Origin: Chloroflexi bacterium TSY
GTDB lineage: Bacteria; Chloroflexota; Anaerolineae; Caldilineales; Caldilineaceae
DNA: 29,322 nucleotides
NCBI GenBank assembly: GCA_019217005.1
Contig: JAHBNG010000160.1
Coordinates: 1-29,322 of the forward strand
Reading direction: 5' to 3'
Numbering within the stretch: the stretch's first letter is position 1; each line of letters starts with the position of its first letter. The position numbers and the translations under genes are program-made. Shown one piece after another: positions 16,640 through 24,970 of the stretch. Below the pieces are notes generated by a model. That model was given only the letters and a program-made list of their open reading frames with translations. It had not been told where the DNA came from and did not search any database.

Positions 16640-16890
16640 TAGATAATATAGGAAAGGAGTTAGAATGAGAGAGACAGAAAGAGAGAAGCTGTCACTCGGA
16701 ATCGAACTCCGGCTTGGTAAAAAGGACCGCCCTCTTCCCGCGGTGCGACCGCCCTTCCCGGACCGTCCACCAAGCCGACGCCTAGAACCGTCGCAAGCGT
16801 GTAGCATCTCGAATGCCATAATAGGAAAACGGAAAAGAGCGTCCGAAAAAAATGACCAAAGGCAATCCTCAAGTGAATGAGGAGGTCAAA
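16640..16890 (+). ncRNA. Candidate IS110 bridge RNA region (structured leader)
   Basis: Between the left flank and the transposase ATG lies a GC-rich stretch unlike its AT-rich surroundings. It can fold as CGGCTTGGT (16710-16718) with ACCAAGCCG (16769-16777), continued by GGAC (16724-16727) with GTCC (16765-16768), and capped by GCGGT-GCG-ACCGC (16740-16752). IS110 elements are known to express a bridge RNA from the non-coding end, with internal loops that pair to target and donor DNA. Position, strand and folding fit this, but ends and loops are not proven. The element may be inactive. Confidence 0.45.
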
Positions 16891-16892
16891 AA

Positions 16893-18026
16893 ATGCAGAT
16901 ATTCATAGGAATAGACTGGAGTGAAACAAAACATGATGTAATGATAACGGATGAAAACGGTCGTCGAATTAACTACATGACAATAGAACATAGTGTGGAT
17001 GGCTTTAAGCAACTAGAAAAGTGGCGAGAAACGATGGATATCGGCCATGAAAAATGTCGAATCGGATTAGAGACAGCACATAATCTGATAATTGACTACT
17101 TATGGGATGCTGGGTATACAAATCTATATGTCCTCCCACCGAACGTGGTCAAAGCAAGTCGGGCGAGGTACAATCAGAGCGGTGCTCGCACTGATGAAAG
17201 TGATGCATATACGATAGCTGAACTGGTCAGAACAGATGTTCACCGATTCTATCCTTGGCATCCAGGGAGTGAATTACTCCAGCAAATGCGCATCGTGGTG
17301 AGCATGACCGAGTTTTGGCGCAAAGAAACGGTTGCTGTCTCCAATCGCTTGCGTAGTTGTTTGCTCAGATACCATCCCGCTTTGCTCAATGTCTTTAGTT
17401 GGCCATCGCCCATTGCAGCTCATCTGATTCTGGCTTATCCGTCGCCGCAAGCAGCAGAAAAAGCAACCTATGATGAATTTCAGGTCTTTCTCAAGCAACA
17501 TAAACATAATCAGCCCTCCAAATGGCTCACCTGTTTTGATGCCTTGACCACACAACATCCCCGTTCAGCTCCGGGTGTTGCCCAAGCTTGTCAAGTTCAA
17601 GCCCAGCAACTTGCCCGACTCTTGCTCCATACCCTCAACTCCAAGCAAGCAACACTCCAACAGTTGAACTCTCTTTTTCTGCAACACGAGGATCACCCCA
17701 TTTTTGCTTCCCTGCCGGGCGCAGGAGAGCTCTTGGCTCCCTCTTTGCTGGTCAAATTTGGCGAAGATCGCCGCCGCTTCCCCCATTCCAGCATGGTCCA
17801 GACTTTTGGCTCAAAGTCAACTGGCTCGTCGTTACGCGCTCAGCAATCTCGCTGGCTTCGGCTTACTTTACAAAGCTCGTCAAAGGGCCACTCGGTCAGT
17901 CGCTCTCATCGGGCTTTAGCCAACCGCTGGCTGGCCATTCTTTGGAAAATGTGGCAAGACCGAACCACCTATGACGAATCTTTCCACATTCGTCAACGAA
18001 CTATCCGTCGTCGACCACAAGCTTAG
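16893..18026 (+). pseudogene. IS110-family transposase, damaged C-terminal domain
   Basis: The open frame is 377 codons. The RuvC-like DEDD domain is intact: GIDWSETKHDV (D at about residue 8), GLETAH (E), and GARTDESDAYTIAEL (D..D). The transposase_20 domain begins FASLPGAGELLAPSLLVKFGEDRRRFPHSSMVQTF as expected. After it the usual AG..PVT.SG block with the catalytic Ser is missing, roughly 25 residues. A stretch LASAYFTKLVKG is found in another frame before the frame returns for HSVSRSHRALANRWLAILWKMWQDRTTYDE. So there is an internal deletion plus two frame slips. AGGAGG at about 16880 gives a good ribosome binding site for ATG 16893. It probably cannot catalyse transposition. Confidence 0.78.
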
Positions 18027-18038
18027 TTTTCTGCTTTC

Positions 18039-18149
18039 TTTTTTTCAGCTACGGCAAAGTCGGGTACAAAAATGACCATAAGGGTGAAATCCTAGAGCAG
18101 CCCTCTGTTTGCATGAAAAATTTGTACCGACTTTTGCTACTGTTTTTTT
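18039..18149. mobile_element. 97-bp MITE copy B, inserted in a poly-T tract
   Basis: The element is 18046-18142, with seven T on each side (18039-18045 and 18143-18149), consistent with a 7-bp target duplication in a T-run. Aligned to copy A (4226-4329) it has no substitution. It differs only by one base lost in each of four homopolymer runs and by loss of one CTG repeat. It lies 20 bases after the IS110 transposase stop. Confidence 0.9.
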
Positions 18150-18214
18150 CTTGATTGCCTTTGATTTCTCTCTTATGTCTACTTGCTACCAGCTCAATAC
18201 CCAAGTTTACATAA

Positions 18215-18241
18215 AGTCGGAATTGTTGATTTTTTCCGACT
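18215..18241 (+). terminator. Intrinsic-terminator-like hairpin
   Basis: AGTCGGAA (18215-18222) pairs with TTCCGACT (18234-18241) and is followed by CTTTT. It would end transcripts coming from the IS110 transposase and insulate the CHAT gene, whose own start is about 190 bases further. The rest of 18150-18433 is AT-rich with no convincing gene. Confidence 0.5.
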
Positions 18242-19349
18242 CTTTTCAACGCGCCTATTTGGTATCTCTCTTACTGACTAAGCGTGTCCGGGAAGTTCGT
18301 GACACTTCTTTGTCAACCTCCTGAGATCCTGAAGAGCCAAGGTTCATTTTTACTCGTGTAACTAATGTTCTGTTGTGCTGCTGCGGAGTATAATAGAGAA
18401 TCTATGTAAACCACATCTGATTGGGAGTAAGATTTGCAAGACAAAATTTATGAAGCGCTAGCTGTTCTCGGGCGGGTGGATATTGAATTGCTTGAACAAT
18501 TTCTGAGCGTTGCGCTTAGTAAGCAGGATGTGCAATTCTTAAGCAGCAGGCCCGACATCATCCAGCACGACAATATTTATGTTCTTCTAGAAACCCAGGC
18601 CGATCATCTCCTGGAGGAGCTCAAAACAGGGGATCTCCAGCGTTTTACCGGACTTCACGAGTCGGGCGTTGCGTTGCTCTCTCAAAGACTCTATGCAGGA
18701 GACCATACGTTTGAATCGGAACTAACGAAGCTCTTCTCACGTCTTGCTGAAACATATTATCTAAACACGCCAGAGCGGTTGGCAGACCTGACCAATCGAT
18801 TGAATGATCTTCCGGCCAAACAATCGGCAACCCGACACAACATTCTCTATTATTCTGCGCTTTCCTTACGCATGGCGAGTGAACATCATGCCTCAATCGC
18901 GGCAATTGATGAATTGCTCGCCGAAGACGAATTGGAACTAAGTGTGCGCGCCCGTGCATTGAACTCGCAGGCAATTTCCTATAGCTTGTTGGGCCAATAT
19001 GCGGAAGCCCGACCAAGATATGATCAAAGTTTTGTGCTCTGGCAGAAGCTCGACAATGCTTACCAACAAAGTGTTATCTTACGGAACATAAGCATCAATG
19101 CGTATGAATTACACTTATATGACGAGGCGGAATCCTACCTGAATCGGTCACTAGCGATCGCTGAACAGATTGGCTCGCTGTCTGGACAGGCAACGACACG
19201 TTTGGAATTAGGGCTGGTACACCGCGATCGCGGAAACTGGAATGCAGCGCTAGATTGTTTCAACTTTCATGTAAGCTATTGGCGTTCGCAACAAGCCTGG
19301 AATAAGGTTGGCAATAGCCTGAACAACATTGGCGAAGTACAATTTTTTT

Positions 19350-20982
19350 TCAGTAGCAGCAAAAGTCGGGTACAAATTTATTATGTTGAGTTAGAAGGGG
19401 AGTCAGAATCATGACGATTTGTATTTGAAAGAAGAGCAGACTCCCAAGCGATTTCAAGTTCAGAAACGACTGAATCAAGGTGATGGCAAAAGCGAAAATA
19501 ATCTTTGCGTTCAGCCAGGATCGAATGTAAACGTTGCCGTTCAAATAAATAAGCGGACCGGTCAACGGATCGCAGCCGGAAGAGCCATAGCGAAGGACGA
19601 AGTTATTAACACTTTTGCGTCCAGTGATACGTCGTTGATTGGTTTTCAAGCGGCCAAAGAAGCCCTCCAGGGCATTGTTAGTGGAAGGAAGACCCGAGAC
19701 ATCGTAGCAGACAAAGAGCCCCCACCAACGGTTGCGAAATGTTGTGTTGATATGCTGAACAATCGAGCGATCTGCGTCATCGAGAGTCGTATCCTGTGTC
19801 AGTGCGACTAAATATTGATCAACAGCTGATGCAACGGAATGAGCAGTGACCTGTACCTGGTCGTCGGCTTGAGAGTCAGGCGACAAAAGCCGTTGGAGTG
19901 CCACCAACCACCCAAGTTGCCGTCGTAAGCGGTTGGCTTGAACAGTGCAAAAACGATGAAAACCAGCAATCTTGATTAAGCGGGTCAGTAACGGATGCCC
20001 CCTTTTTCCTGAGCCCGTAATAATGATGCTTCAATCGTGATTAATTGTTGAACCATCTGTAAGCCACCTAATTCAAAGGAGCCAATCCTCTTGTCAATAA
20101 AGTGAACCGCAGATAGCGAGTATATTGCAAAAGAACTGCTTTGTAGGGATCGGTTTCCGCCAATTCTCGAACCGTTTTGTAGACCCGATTCAAAAAGCCA
20201 CGCAGCTTCTTTTTGAGTTGAGTTTTCATTGTACGGTCAAGCGCATAAGTGAGTCGCCCAGCTTCTTTAATGCAATGGAACTGACAAGTCTGATGGGGGC
20301 AATTCGGCCACACTTGAGCAACAGCAAGTTGGATGTTTTCCTGGGCGTCACTGATGATGCCCTTGATAGGATTTCCCATTCGTTTATCGGTTCCAACAGT
20401 GCTGAAACCAGAGTCTTGTGAGTCCCTGATTCCAACACTTCTGCCATCAAAGTGATGTCTAACTGGACTTCTCGAACCACATAGAGCGCTGGACTTCCTT
20501 TCTCTGGTTGCATCCCATCTATGGAGAGGATTAGTCCGCCCAACCTTTTCCATTTTTCTGCTGGTTTACTACCTTCGCTGGCTGTCCAGCTCGCAACAAG
20601 GCTAAAAATGTACCGATTAAGTTCAGCACTTGTCTTTCAGATATCGTTATCCGCTCTTTTAGTCCTTTATGGATTTCGGCCACTCTTCGTTGATGCCAAA
20701 ATCGTTGGTATCCTATTTCGACGATTACATCTAACCCATAACCGCATTCGGGTACACCAACTCTTCTGCTTCTTGGGAACGATAGACCACTTCTTGCTGC
20801 AAGCAGTTCTCATTTTGACACCGATATCCATGACTTACCACATAATATCTGCCCTCCAGTGTTTCCAGATACTTATGCCATAATTTATAGCTTCTTTTCA
20901 GTTTGCTTTTGCAGTTCGGACAGCGCTTCTTTGTTGGTCGGTAGTATCGTTTCTCTACCTGCTTCTCCTTCTTTTTGCGCAT
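19350..20982 (-). pseudogene. DDE-type transposase of the 1756-bp IS, multiply frameshifted
   Basis: ATG 20982 follows AAGGAGG. The parts in order are: a zinc-ribbon head (CPNCKSKLKR…YRCQNENC); a helix-turn-helix stretch (LDVIVEIGYQRFWHQRRVAEIHKGLKE, ITISERQVLNLIG); a first Asp in LILSIDGMQPEKG; a second in GIISDAQENIQLAV with CQFHCIKEAG; and a Glu in NNALEGFFGRLKTNQRRITGRKSVNNF. These pieces lie in different frames. Five breaks can each be closed by adding one base to a homopolymer, near 20735-20737, 20546-20549, 20369-20370, 20129-20132 and 19998-20002 (plus-strand positions). The corrected protein would be a full-length transposase. The true C-terminus is unclear because the last frame runs into the left TIR. 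Confidence 0.8.
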
Positions 20983-21106
20983 TTTTCCGGACCTCCTTGG
21001 CCTCTCCTATTCTAGCCTTTTCTTCCGGAGGTCTTCAATTTATCTCTTTTTGGTCGCAATCATTTACTTGTCATAATATTTCTGTACCCGACTTTTGCTG
21101 TAACTG
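19351..21106 (-). mobile_element. 1756-bp insertion sequence with CAGTAGCAGCAAAAGTCGGG ends
   Basis: Left end CAGTAGCAGCAAAAGTCGGG (19351) and right end CCCGACTTTTGCTGTAACTG (to 21106) are inverted repeats of about 24 bp with few mismatches. The target was a T-run: eight T precede and seven T follow. Removing the element plus the seven-T duplication restores the TPR-CHAT frame exactly (…EVQFFLGQFDEAEDAF). It encodes one transposase on the minus strand. The MITEs at 4226 and 18046 share its ends. The family is not one I can name with confidence. Confidence 0.92.
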
Positions 21107-22818
21107 TTTTTTTAGGTCAGTTTGACGAAGCCGAAGATGCCTTCCGCCAAGCATTGGCGCACATGACAACGAGCGCCTATCGCGTTGATGTTCATTTGAA
21201 TCTGGGCATGATCTATCTTGTGAAGGAGAACCTGACACAGGCGCTCGATTTCTTCACACAGGCGCATGAGCTAGCCATTGAAATCGAGCGGCGCGACATT
21301 TTGCCCGGTATTCACTATCGTCTGGGCGAGCTGATGAGGAACCAAGGTGACCTGCCGGCTGCACAAAGACACATTGAGACGAGTATTCAACTAGTGGAGG
21401 ATTTGCGCAATCCTCTGCATGATGAGGGTATGAAGATCGGCCTCTTGGGGCGCTGGCAGCAGCTCTATGAATCGATGCTCTTGCTCTATCTGGAACAGGA
21501 TGATCTACACGCCGCACTCCATATTGCGGAGCGCTCCCGTTCTCGCGCTTTTCTTGACATGGTCGCTTCATCGCCTTCACTCACAGATAACAAGTCGTCC
21601 GATGAGGGACTCGATGAGCCACTAACCGCACGTGAAATACAAGAGCGTCTCCCCGCAGACGCAGCACTAATTGAATTTTTTGCTACTGGACAACCCGGAA
21701 CCAGCGAAGGGATTGTTGCCAATCTACCGTCTGAAAGTCAGAGACTGCGTAAGTACTTGCTATCACCGGAGCATCTCTTTGCTTTTATCGTCACTCGCGA
21801 GTCAGTGCAAGTGCTCGAATTGGATATCAGTATTGAGCAGATCCAGTCCCAACTTTTTCATCATGGTGATGGTCGTCTGCGCGGCATTACGCCTTTGCCT
21901 GGCAAGCGGTTACGGGTGATGCGCCGTTGGCAAGATGTTGGCGCCAAGCTCTTACAGCCATTGCGAAGTTTTGTGACCGGCAGGCGCCATCTTTTTTTTG
22001 TTCCTCACAGCTTGTTACATTATCTTCCCTTCCATGCACTTATCGATCTATCGACCATGACGGGTATCCGAGATACGACCTTTAGCTATGCGCCAAGTGC
22101 CTCTCTCTTGTTAAGGTCCACCTATCCTAACAATAAAAGCGCACAGAGGCCCCGACTTCTTTCACTTGGTGGATTGGATCATGCGGAAGCAGAAGCAAAT
22201 TGGATTGCTCAATGCTTTGGCGGTGAGATTCTCCTGGGAGATGAAGCGACCATGGTACGCGTTTGTGATGCACTTCCTTTCTACGATGTTGTACATTTTT
22301 CTTGTCACGGTCACTTTCGCCAACGCACACCCTTGGAATCGGCCCTTGAACTCTCTGATGGTGAACTCACGGCTGCGAATCTGCTGGAGTCGGTTCAGCT
22401 CAATGCGGATCTCGTGACCCTTAGCGCGTGTGATACTGGGCTGAATGTTCTGCATCCTGGTGATGAATTGATGGGATTGACTCGGGCAATTCTAGGTTGT
22501 GGTGCGCGATCTTTGCTGGCGACTCTTTGGCCAGTACACGAGATTCCAACTCGACTCTTTATAGAACACTTTTACGAAATGTGGATGGCTGGCGCAACCA
22601 AGGCTCGGGCAGTGCAAGAAACACAGCGATTTGTGGCAAACATTGATATCAATCAATTGCATGCCAGATTTGAGCAGTATGGCATGGCACCCGAAGTGGT
22701 GTTGGATAGACTTAGACTTTTTCAGGCCATGCTACCGGACCAAAAGCCCTTTGATCATCCCTACTATTGGGGTGGATTCATCTTAATTGGCGCGCCAGAT
22801 TGAGTGAATAAGAGAAAA

Positions 22819-23685
22819 TTACGCAGGTAGTTGAATATGGATTCCCAATTTAGGGAGTCGTTCAAGTGGAATGGCGTCGAATTCCGCAATGCCTCTATGA
22901 TCGGTTATTTGAATCACTTCAGTATCTCCATCATAGAGGACCACCGGAATTCCTACTAGATCTGCATCTGGTGTCTCTAAGAGATAGAGTGATACTTCGA
23001 CCTGACAAAGCGATGCATCATCCACATCTGCAAAGACAGTACTTTCGATCTCCCATCCCTCCAATTCTTCCTCACCCAATGTAATCTGCGCCAATAGCCT
23101 CTCTGATTGGCTTGATTTGACAGTCCAACCAGCTGCCGACTGAGCCTGTATCCCTGGACCAAAAATAAGCGTAATTCCGCCCAAGGCATCCTGGATCCAT
23201 TCCCGACCTGTCTCAAGTGCTTGTTGAACCATGTGCTTTTGAGCAGAGCCGTCGTTGGTTATCGGAGTCGAAGCGGTCGAGCTTGTCAAAAAAGTGAGGT
23301 CAAAATTAGGATAGGAGTCGACCATCGGAACTGCATCGGCCAAGCTTTGTTGGACCATCTCTGACACTTCAGCATAGGCCGCCATACAATGAGGACAGAG
23401 CATCAGATGAGTCCGAACATCTGCCAGCGGTTCAGGCTCGAGCGCTGACATACGTCCCTCTAGTTGAGCCTGAATCAACTCAGGCAGCATCTCTTGACTG
23501 ATATCGCAATCGAGTGGATCGTCAATATTACCCTTCAGGGCAGAGACCAATTGACGCATTTGCGCGCTGTCATAGATCTTCTCGGCCAGCGCACGTGCGA
23601 CTTCTCTCGCTTGGTCTACATTGACCATGTCAGCCTGGAGTTCATCGACCCAGCGTTTGATCAGATTCTGGTGTTGATTCTTCAT
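22819..23685 (-). CDS. Anti-sigma-factor-like zinc-finger protein with C-terminal beta domain
   Basis: The 288-aa cytoplasmic protein has no membrane segment. An N-terminal helical part is followed by HLMLCPHCMAAYAEV (about residue 92), an H-x3-C-x2-C motif as in zinc-binding anti-sigma domains. A linker (about 115-165) leads to a beta-rich domain at about 205-288 (VEVSLYLLE...IPVVLYDGDTEVIQITDHRGIAEFDAIPLERLPKLGIHIQ) resembling carboxypeptidase-regulatory/transthyretin-like folds. It lies 214 bases downstream of the sigma-factor gene on the same strand and points toward the CHAT protease gene. Function as an anti-sigma factor or a protease substrate is inferred from the motif and context, not demonstrated. 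No clear ribosome binding site precedes ATG 23685. Confidence 0.7.
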   Translation of the reverse strand: MKNQHQNLIKRWVDELQADMVNVDQAREVARALAEKIYDSAQMRQLVSALKGNIDDPLDCDISQEMLPELIQAQLEGRMSALEPEPLADVRTHLMLCPHCMAAYAEVSEMVQQSLADAVPMVDSYPNFDLTFLTSSTASTPITNDGSAQKHMVQQALETGREWIQDALGGITLIFGPGIQAQSAAGWTVKSSQSERLLAQITLGEEELEGWEIESTVFADVDDASLCQVEVSLYLLETPDADLVGIPVVLYDGDTEVIQITDHRGIAEFDAIPLERLPKLGIHIQLPA

Positions 23686-23842
23686 GATAGTTGGATTCGC
23701 TGCCTAGACTGAGCTTTGCATGAAAATATGATTCCGCTTTGGGCGATTCCATAGAATAAAGGCCATTACAGTATAACCGTACCATTGCAACGCGGGAGGA
23801 TGCTACTTTACAATGCGCAGTCAACTCCCAAACTCTTGCATA

Positions 23843-23882
23843 TGGCTGATAGCTGATAGCCGATGGCTGATAGCTGATGGCT
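23843..23882. repeat. GCTGATAGCTGA repeat tract
   Basis: Near-perfect copies of GGCTGATAGCTGAT fill the end of the 214-base gap between the sigma-factor gene and the zinc-finger gene. It is the same repeat type as at 6-50. Located directly after the sigma-factor stop, it may affect the coupling of the two genes. Confidence 0.6.
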
Positions 23883-23899
23883 ACTCTATCCCGTCACAC

Positions 23900-24685
23900 T
23901 CAGGACAGTCCACTCCATAATTCACTCAAGACCGGATCATTTCCTAATCGTTTTCGACCACGATTGCGTAGAATATGAACATTCCCAACAGAGATTCCCA
24001 ATTCTCTGGCAATCTCCTTATCACTCCAATCGTACAAATATTTTAAGATGACGGCTAAAAACTGATTCTTGGCGCGTGGATTTTGCGCAATCAGTTCGGC
24101 GATCCGCTCGAGAACGGCTTCGGCCTTCTCGACATCGATTACTGTTTCCACAAGAGGCAATCGAGTCGAATCCACAAATTGGTTTGTCCCATCACCTGCT
24201 CGATCAATTGCCTGGTCTTCAGACAATGTTTCAGTTCGTAGCCGTTCTCGATCCCGCTTCCGAAAATAGTCTGTCGCGGCCTGTCGGACTTTGAACATGG
24301 TAAATGTCAAAAAGGCACCAGGATTTTTGCAGGTGTGAAGTAAGCGGAAGACTCGAAAAAGAGCCTCCTGTACGAATTCTGTGGCAAGCTCAGCATCCTT
24401 GTACTGATAGAGTGCCCGATCATATAAATATCGGGAAAGTTCAGCAAACGCTCGCTCCTGGCGCTCACCTTCACTTGCACAGGCTTCGTACCATTCGATG
24501 CAATATAGATTGATTGCTTGTGTGGTTAGAACACCTTCATGATGCTCTCCACCAGTTGCTATGACACGCTGATGCAATCGTAGGGCAAATTCTTTGGTTG
24601 GGAGTAGCTGCCATTGATGGCGCTTAACGAGATGGGCGACTACTTCTTGGCATTGAGTGCATTGGTCAGTCATCAGGATTGCCAT
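23900..24685 (-). CDS. ECF-like sigma-70 family RNA polymerase sigma factor
   Basis: The 261-aa protein carries an N-terminal extension of about 80 residues with CTQCQEVVAHL. Sigma region 2 lies at about 85-145 (ELSRYLYDRALYQYKDAELATEFVQEALFRVFRLL…VRQAATDYFRKRD), and region 4 with a helix-turn-helix at about 205-250 (ILKYLYDWSDKEIARELGISVGNVHILRNRGRKRL). Lack of region 3 makes it ECF-like. It would redirect RNA polymerase to a small regulon in response to a signal. A TATAAT overlaps the first ATG on the minus strand (24684-24689), so the second ATG at 24673 (MTDQCTQ) may be the true, nearly leaderless start. The zinc-finger protein downstream is its likely regulator. Confidence 0.85.
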   Translation of the reverse strand: MAILMTDQCTQCQEVVAHLVKRHQWQLLPTKEFALRLHQRVIATGGEHHEGVLTTQAINLYCIEWYEACASEGERQERAFAELSRYLYDRALYQYKDAELATEFVQEALFRVFRLLHTCKNPGAFLTFTMFKVRQAATDYFRKRDRERLRTETLSEDQAIDRAGDGTNQFVDSTRLPLVETVIDVEKAEAVLERIAELIAQNPRAKNQFLAVILKYLYDWSDKEIARELGISVGNVHILRNRGRKRLGNDPVLSELWSGLS

Positions 24686-24795
24686 TATAGCATATACGGA
24701 TTGACAGCCTCTAACTGAATCGTTGCCAAGTAAAATATTTGATAACTGAAAGAAATCCCTATCTAGTTGCGCATCTCATGTGTAGTTGTGTTCGA

Positions 24796-24821
24796 TATTT
24801 CGGATGTAGATGACCGAAATA
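24796..24821. promoter_or_regulatory. 8-bp hairpin upstream of the sigma-factor gene
   Basis: TATTTCGG (24796-24803) and CCGAAATA (24814-24821) are perfect inverted repeats with a 10-base gap. This could be an operator or a terminator for a leftward transcript. It is about 110 bases upstream of the sigma start. Confidence 0.35.
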
Positions 24822-24832
24822 AACTAGGAGCC

Positions 24833-24934
24833 GTTGACATTTGCTTATGCAGTGGCGCGTCAGCACCACAACCTCTCGACAGGAATCATCACACAATGCA
24901 ACCAACGCTCTGGGGGCGCATGCTAAATGTCAAC
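24833..24934. repeat. 102-bp inverted-repeat segment between sigma gene and IS
   Basis: GTTGACATTT (24833-24842) is the reverse complement of AAATGTCAAC (24925-24934). The interior is GC-richer than its surroundings. It may be another small MITE; no target duplication was found. Apart from this and the hairpin before it, 24686-24970 shows no gene. Confidence 0.45.
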
Positions 24935-24970
24935 ATAATGTATCAGTGAAGGAGAATAAAATGAGATTCG

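Larger units (their letters stand above)
16575..18305 (+). mobile_element. IS110-family insertion sequence (degenerate), approximate borders
   Basis: The transposase gene lies between a 10-bp inverted repeat, AACTTCCCGG at 16578-16587 and CCGGGAAGTT at 18288-18297, which may be the subterminal repeats found in the IS1111 branch. IS110 elements lack true TIRs and target duplications, so the borders are tentative. The element holds a long structured leader, the transposase, a ~100-bp MITE inserted after the gene and a terminator-like hairpin at 18215. It separates the secreted protein gene from the CHAT gene. Confidence 0.6.
18434..22803 (+). pseudogene. TPR-CHAT protease gene, interrupted by an insertion sequence
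   Basis: Joining 18434-19350 to 21114-22803 gives one uninterrupted frame of 868 aa. The N-terminal half consists of TPR-type helical repeats (for example ARALNSQAISYSLLGQYAEAR and ALDFFTQAHELAIE). The C-terminal CHAT (caspase-like) domain has the dyad His704 in VVHFSCHGHF and Cys745 in TLSACDTGL, and ends with the typical HPYYWGGFILIGAPD. CHAT proteases cleave partner proteins when their TPR part is triggered. The start is a TTG at 18434 with GGGAG 6 bases before. The IS at 19351-21106 splits the TPR region after ...NNIGEVQF. A downstream piece from about 21154 retains the full CHAT domain and could be made only with a new start. Convergent with the anti-sigma-like gene. Confidence 0.88.

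Noticed and set aside
16690..16780. tRNA-like T-arm on the minus strand (GTTCGATTC)
   Set aside because: The flanking bases do not form the 5-bp T-stem and no acceptor stem or anticodon arm fits. The same bases pair better in the IS110 leader fold.
18109..18324. 71-codon frame behind MITE copy B
   Set aside because: It starts inside the MITE, has no ribosome binding site and crosses the terminator-like hairpin.
18434..24685. A type III-E CRISPR (craspase) locus
   Set aside because: There is no CRISPR array, no gRAMP-like gene and no cas1/cas2 in the window; only the protease and sigma parts are comparable.
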